NCBI GenBank assembly: GCA_945861295.1
Contig: CAMAUF010000068.1
Location: 1 to 8,752, forward strand
Length of the DNA: 8,752 nt
Direction: 5' to 3'
Source: a bacterium
GTDB taxonomy: Bacteria > Chloroflexota > Dehalococcoidia > Tepidiformales > Tepidiformaceae
Shown here one piece after another: positions 6,600 to 8,752 of the stretch. The number at the start of each line of letters is the position of its first letter. The first letter of the stretch is position 1. The notes under the pieces were generated by a model, which made no database searches, had not been told where the DNA came from, and saw only the letters and a program-made list of their open reading frames with translations. The translations under genes were made by a program, and so were the position numbers.

Positions 6600-7217
6600 T
6601 CAGTCGTCTGGATAGCTGGTGAGCACGTACCAGTTGGCGCCGGCGGCCCGCAAGACCACCACGGCGGACCGCACAGCCCGGGCGCTCCGCTCGCCCTGGC
6701 GGATGGTGCGGCCGATGACCTCCCCGGCGTCATAGTCGATGACGAGGTTCTGGCGGTCGCCGGCTTGGCGAGCCCAGCGCTGCACGGCGGCCTGGTGCTC
6801 TTGTAGCGCCAGCCCGACAACGCGCTCGGCCGTGGCGCGGTCCGTATAGGTGGAAGCCGCCGAGATCTCGGGCTCACGGTCGAGACGTTCTCGGAGTTGC
6901 GGGTCGGTCCGCGCGACGTGGCGTTCGAGCGTATGGCCGCCAGCCGCTTCATCCTGGGCGAGGTCGCGCCGGGCGCCGTCGAGTTTCGCGCCGGAGGCGG
7001 TCGCCGTCGCGGCCGGAGCCGTACGGGTGCCTGCCTTCGTCGGACTGGCCGAGGGACGCGTCGCCGTGGTGACGCTGGCCTGCGAGGCGCTGGGCGTTGC
7101 TTCCCCCGGGGACGCGGGCTTGGCATCCCCGCGGGGCCAGTTCGCGACCGCGAATCCCCCGATAAGGACGACGAAGACGGCGATAATCGGCAACAGGACC
7201 TGGATACGATGGCGCAT
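6600..7217 (-). CDS. Membrane-anchored or secreted RNase A-like toxin (bacterial CdiA-CT type)
   Basis: A 205-residue protein. Residues 7-26 form one hydrophobic helix after a basic start (MRHR), acting as an anchor or signal peptide. Residues 31-77 are a low-complexity Ala/Ser/Thr/Pro linker typical of extracytoplasmic tethers. Residues 84-205 match the bacterial CdiA-CT RNase A domain: DLAQDEAAGGHTLERHV (85-101), ISAASTYTDRATAE (118-131), LVIDYDAG (158-165), VVVLR (186-190) and YVLTSYP (197-203). Candidate catalytic residues are His100, Arg111, Thr200 and Tyr202. There is no cysteine, as in the known bacterial members and unlike vertebrate RNase A. It would cleave RNA in a competitor. The start lies 4 bases after the MFS stop with no Shine-Dalgarno sequence, so translation is probably coupled. 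No CdiA, LXG, PAAR or other delivery domain is present. A housekeeping role at the cell surface cannot be excluded. Confidence 0.82.
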   Translation of the reverse strand: MRHRIQVLLPIIAVFVVLIGGFAVANWPRGDAKPASPGEATPSASQASVTTATRPSASPTKAGTRTAPAATATASGAKLDGARRDLAQDEAAGGHTLERHVARTDPQLRERLDREPEISAASTYTDRATAERVVGLALQEHQAAVQRWARQAGDRQNLVIDYDAGEVIGRTIRQGERSARAVRSAVVVLRAAGANWYVLTSYPDD

Positions 7218-7221
7218 TCGG

Positions 7222-8463
7222 CTACGCCGGCGCCGCGGCGATAGCGGTGCCCGTGCGGTAGACGCGCCGCAGGTGTGGGCCCGCCGCGAGACTGAAGACG
7301 ATCACCGCGAGGAAGACGAGCCCCGGCAGCGCGAACAGCACCGGGATGCCGGTGTGGTCCGCCAACGACGCGAAGCCGAGGTTGGCGACCGCCATGATCC
7401 CGCCCGCCGACATCAGGTTCAGGCTCATCACCCGGCCCCGGATCTCGTCGGGGATGATCTCTTGGAGGAAGACGGCCGTCAGCGCCATAAACATCGCCTG
7501 CGAGGCGCCCATGATGATGGCGCATTCGACCGCGTTGACGAGGTGCACCGTCGTCGCCATGAGGATTGGCGCGCCGCCCGAGACGATGCCGCAAATCAAA
7601 TAGATCGGCCCGCGCCGCACGCCCGTCATGAATGAGAGGATGAAGGTGCCCACGAGCGCCCCGATCCCGACTCCCGCACTGATGACCGTGAAGCCGCCGC
7701 CCGGCTTGTGCAGTTCATTCTCGGCGAAACCCGGCAGCATCGCGTCGTACGACATCGTCAGCGCGCAATGGAGGAAGACGAGCCCGATGAGACTGAACAC
7801 GGCGCGGTTCCCGGCGATGTACGAGGCGCCCTCCTTCAGGTTTCGCCAGACCTGGCCGATGTGCTCGATACCGCCCCGCGATGATGTCCGCACCTGCGAC
7901 ATCGAGACGAACGAGAGCAGCGCGAAGACGGCCGCGATCGCGTACGCCCCTTCGACGCCCGCCGAAGCCAGGATTGGCCCGGCCAGCAGCGGTCCGGCGG
8001 CACGGGAGCCTTGCTGCGTCGTCGTGTGCAGCATGATCGCGTTCGATCGGGCGTAGGGCGTCACCACGTTCGCGAGCAGGGCCGAGTCCGCCGGGATCTC
8101 GGTCGAACGGACGATGCCTTGCGCGAAAGCGAGGCCGACCACGAGCCAGACCGTCAGCACATCGGTGAGGGCGAGGACGGCGAGGACCACCGTAATGGCG
8201 AAGCTCGCCAGCCGCGTCACGCGCACCAGGTAGCGGCGCTCGTACTTGTCGGCGACCATGCCGCCGAGGGGGGCGAGCAGGTAGGGCGACATCGAAGCGA
8301 AGGTGGCGACGCCGACCCAGAACGAGGAGCCGCTGATCTTATGGACGATGTAGGCGTTGGCGAGCAGCAGCGTCCACAGCGAGATGCTGGACGCCGCCGT
8401 CCCGGCCCAGAGGAAGCGAAAATCACGATGGGCGAGAGCGGGCATGTGCCGAACGAGCGCCAT
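7222..8463 (-). CDS. MFS transporter, EntS-like (MFS_3) exporter
   Basis: A 413-residue membrane protein with about 12 hydrophobic helices. PLGGMVADKYERR (65-77) is the loop 2-3 motif A of the major facilitator superfamily, and PDEIRGRVMSLN (338-349) is the equivalent loop in the second half. PADSALLANVV (124-134) and the overall layout match the MFS_3 group, which includes the enterobactin exporter EntS and various drug or macrolide exporters, so proton-driven efflux of a small molecule is likely; the substrate is unknown. The start at 8463 is supported by a -10 box ending 6 bases before the ATG. An alternative ATG lies 6 codons later (8445). It is the first gene of a three-gene unit with the toxin and immunity genes downstream. 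Such a transporter would not be expected to carry a folded protein toxin, so the link may be only shared transcription. Confidence 0.9.
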   Translation of the reverse strand: MALVRHMPALAHRDFRFLWAGTAASSISLWTLLLANAYIVHKISGSSFWVGVATFASMSPYLLAPLGGMVADKYERRYLVRVTRLASFAITVVLAVLALTDVLTVWLVVGLAFAQGIVRSTEIPADSALLANVVTPYARSNAIMLHTTTQQGSRAAGPLLAGPILASAGVEGAYAIAAVFALLSFVSMSQVRTSSRGGIEHIGQVWRNLKEGASYIAGNRAVFSLIGLVFLHCALTMSYDAMLPGFAENELHKPGGGFTVISAGVGIGALVGTFILSFMTGVRRGPIYLICGIVSGGAPILMATTVHLVNAVECAIIMGASQAMFMALTAVFLQEIIPDEIRGRVMSLNLMSAGGIMAVANLGFASLADHTGIPVLFALPGLVFLAVIVFSLAAGPHLRRVYRTGTAIAAAPA

Positions 8464-8469
8464 GTGGCG

Positions 8470-8475
8470 ATTCTA
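8470..8475 (-). promoter_or_regulatory. -10 box TAGAAT, leaderless promoter of the MFS-toxin-immunity unit
   Basis: On the minus strand, TAGAAT ends 6 bases before the ATG at 8463, with no Shine-Dalgarno sequence. No good -35 box is visible. Transcription from here would cover the exporter and probably both downstream genes, because the gaps between them are only 4 and 15 bases. Confidence 0.55.
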
Positions 8476-8533
8476 CGCGGAACGTGCTTGGGGCGCTGTG
8501 GCTTCAGGAACCTACCGCTCCGACCCCCGCCGC

Positions 8534-8545
8534 ACTGCCGGCAGT
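8534..8545. repeat. Perfect 12-bp palindrome ACTGCCGGCAGT
   Basis: A perfect palindrome about 70-80 bases upstream of the predicted start of the MFS-toxin-immunity transcript. The position suits a regulator binding site, but no regulator gene is visible next to it. Confidence 0.4.
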
Positions 8546-8641
8546 CGTCGTCCAGCAGCGGTTCGATTGCGGCCAAGTGACCCGTCGATCCTGCCCGCGC
8601 GGCCGTAGTGCGCCCGGGCCTCCGGGCTGATGGTAGCGAGG

Positions 8642-8670
8642 GGTGTGCCCAGCCCGATCCATGGCACACC
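8642..8670. repeat. Hairpin with 8-bp perfect stem
   Basis: GGTGTGCC (8642-8649) and GGCACACC (8663-8670) enclose a 13-base loop; a G-T and a G-C pair extend the stem outward. A second small stem, GCCCGG/CCGGGC (8612-8617 and 8622-8627), lies nearby. No T run follows on either strand, so this is not a standard terminator. Confidence 0.5.
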
Positions 8671-8706
8671 TCACGAGAGGCGAGTGGCCACGATTTGCGG
8701 GGTAGA

Positions 8707-8718
8707 AAGGATATCCTT
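8707..8718. repeat. Perfect 12-bp palindrome AAGGATATCCTT
   Basis: A perfect palindrome whose last two bases overlap the possible -35 box TTGCAC at 8717-8722. This is a plausible operator for a gene lying to the right of the window. Confidence 0.4.
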
Positions 8719-8745
8719 GCACCTGAAATAAGGTTCAACTAATAT
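8717..8745 (+). promoter_or_regulatory. Possible plus-strand promoter leading out of the window
   Basis: TTGCAC (8717-8722), 17 bases, then TAATAT (8740-8745). The -35 box has 3 of 6 and the -10 box 4 of 6 consensus bases, in a locally AT-rich stretch. The gene it would serve is not in the window. Confidence 0.3.
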
Positions 8746-8752
8746 TGTGCGA

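Larger units (their letters stand above)
8476..8752. other. Non-coding end region
   Basis: I see no convincing gene on either strand. The open frames here are Arg/Pro/Gly-rich and match no known domain. The region holds two perfect 12-bp palindromes, a long hairpin and an AT-rich stretch with a possible plus-strand promoter near the window edge, all listed separately. G+C falls sharply in the last 50 bases. Confidence 0.6.

Noticed and set aside
8560..8570. tRNA T-loop-like sequence GGTTCGATTGC
   Set aside because: The flanking bases cannot form the T stem, and no acceptor or anticodon arm fits around it.
8217..8738. Minus-strand open frame running from the gap into the MFS gene in another frame
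   Set aside because: The MFS frame is clearly the coding one. The extra N-terminal part is Arg/Pro-rich without a domain or ribosome binding site.

Overview
The window is GC-rich (a sampled 60-base stretch at 4141-4200 is 65% G+C) and comes from a bacterium with fatty-acid oxidation genes. My best guess is Chloroflexota. The reasons are the style of the membrane-bound ETF:quinone oxidoreductase, the mix of leaderless and Shine-Dalgarno genes, and the coiled-coil/nuclease-like protein. No rRNA or other phylogenetic marker is present, so the lineage is only a suggestion.

Left part (1-3003). The 3' end of an acyl-CoA ligase gene enters from the left. A Schlafen/AlbA_2-type DNA-binding ATPase gene follows after 20 bases; its base composition is much lower in G+C, so it is probably a transferred gene. 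After a gap of about 190 bases comes a VapBC-type toxin-antitoxin pair with an inverted repeat over its promoter.

Middle (3111-6249). A 760-residue fused NarI-like/iron-sulfur/CCG-domain protein fits EtfD, the membrane ETF:(mena)quinone oxidoreductase. It would pass electrons from acyl-CoA dehydrogenases via ETF to the quinone pool, so it matches the acyl-CoA ligase at the left edge. Next is a 275-residue protein with an N-terminal coiled coil (including a 4 x 21-bp tandem repeat) and a C-terminal domain resembling a PD-(D/E)XK nuclease.

Right part, minus strand (6246-8463). Three closely packed genes run right to left: an MFS exporter, a membrane-anchored or secreted RNase A-like toxin of the CdiA-CT type, and a CdiI_2-like immunity protein. 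The toxin and immunity genes form a compact antagonism module with no visible CdiA, T6SS or LXG delivery domain, and they apparently share a transcript with the exporter. This is the most interesting part of the window.

A recurring regulatory theme is seen at three genes (vapB, the coiled-coil protein and the MFS exporter). Each has a TANNNT -10 box ending exactly 6 bases before its ATG and no Shine-Dalgarno sequence, which predicts leaderless mRNAs. The last 289 bases hold no convincing gene, but contain two perfect 12-bp palindromes, a strong hairpin and a possible outward promoter.
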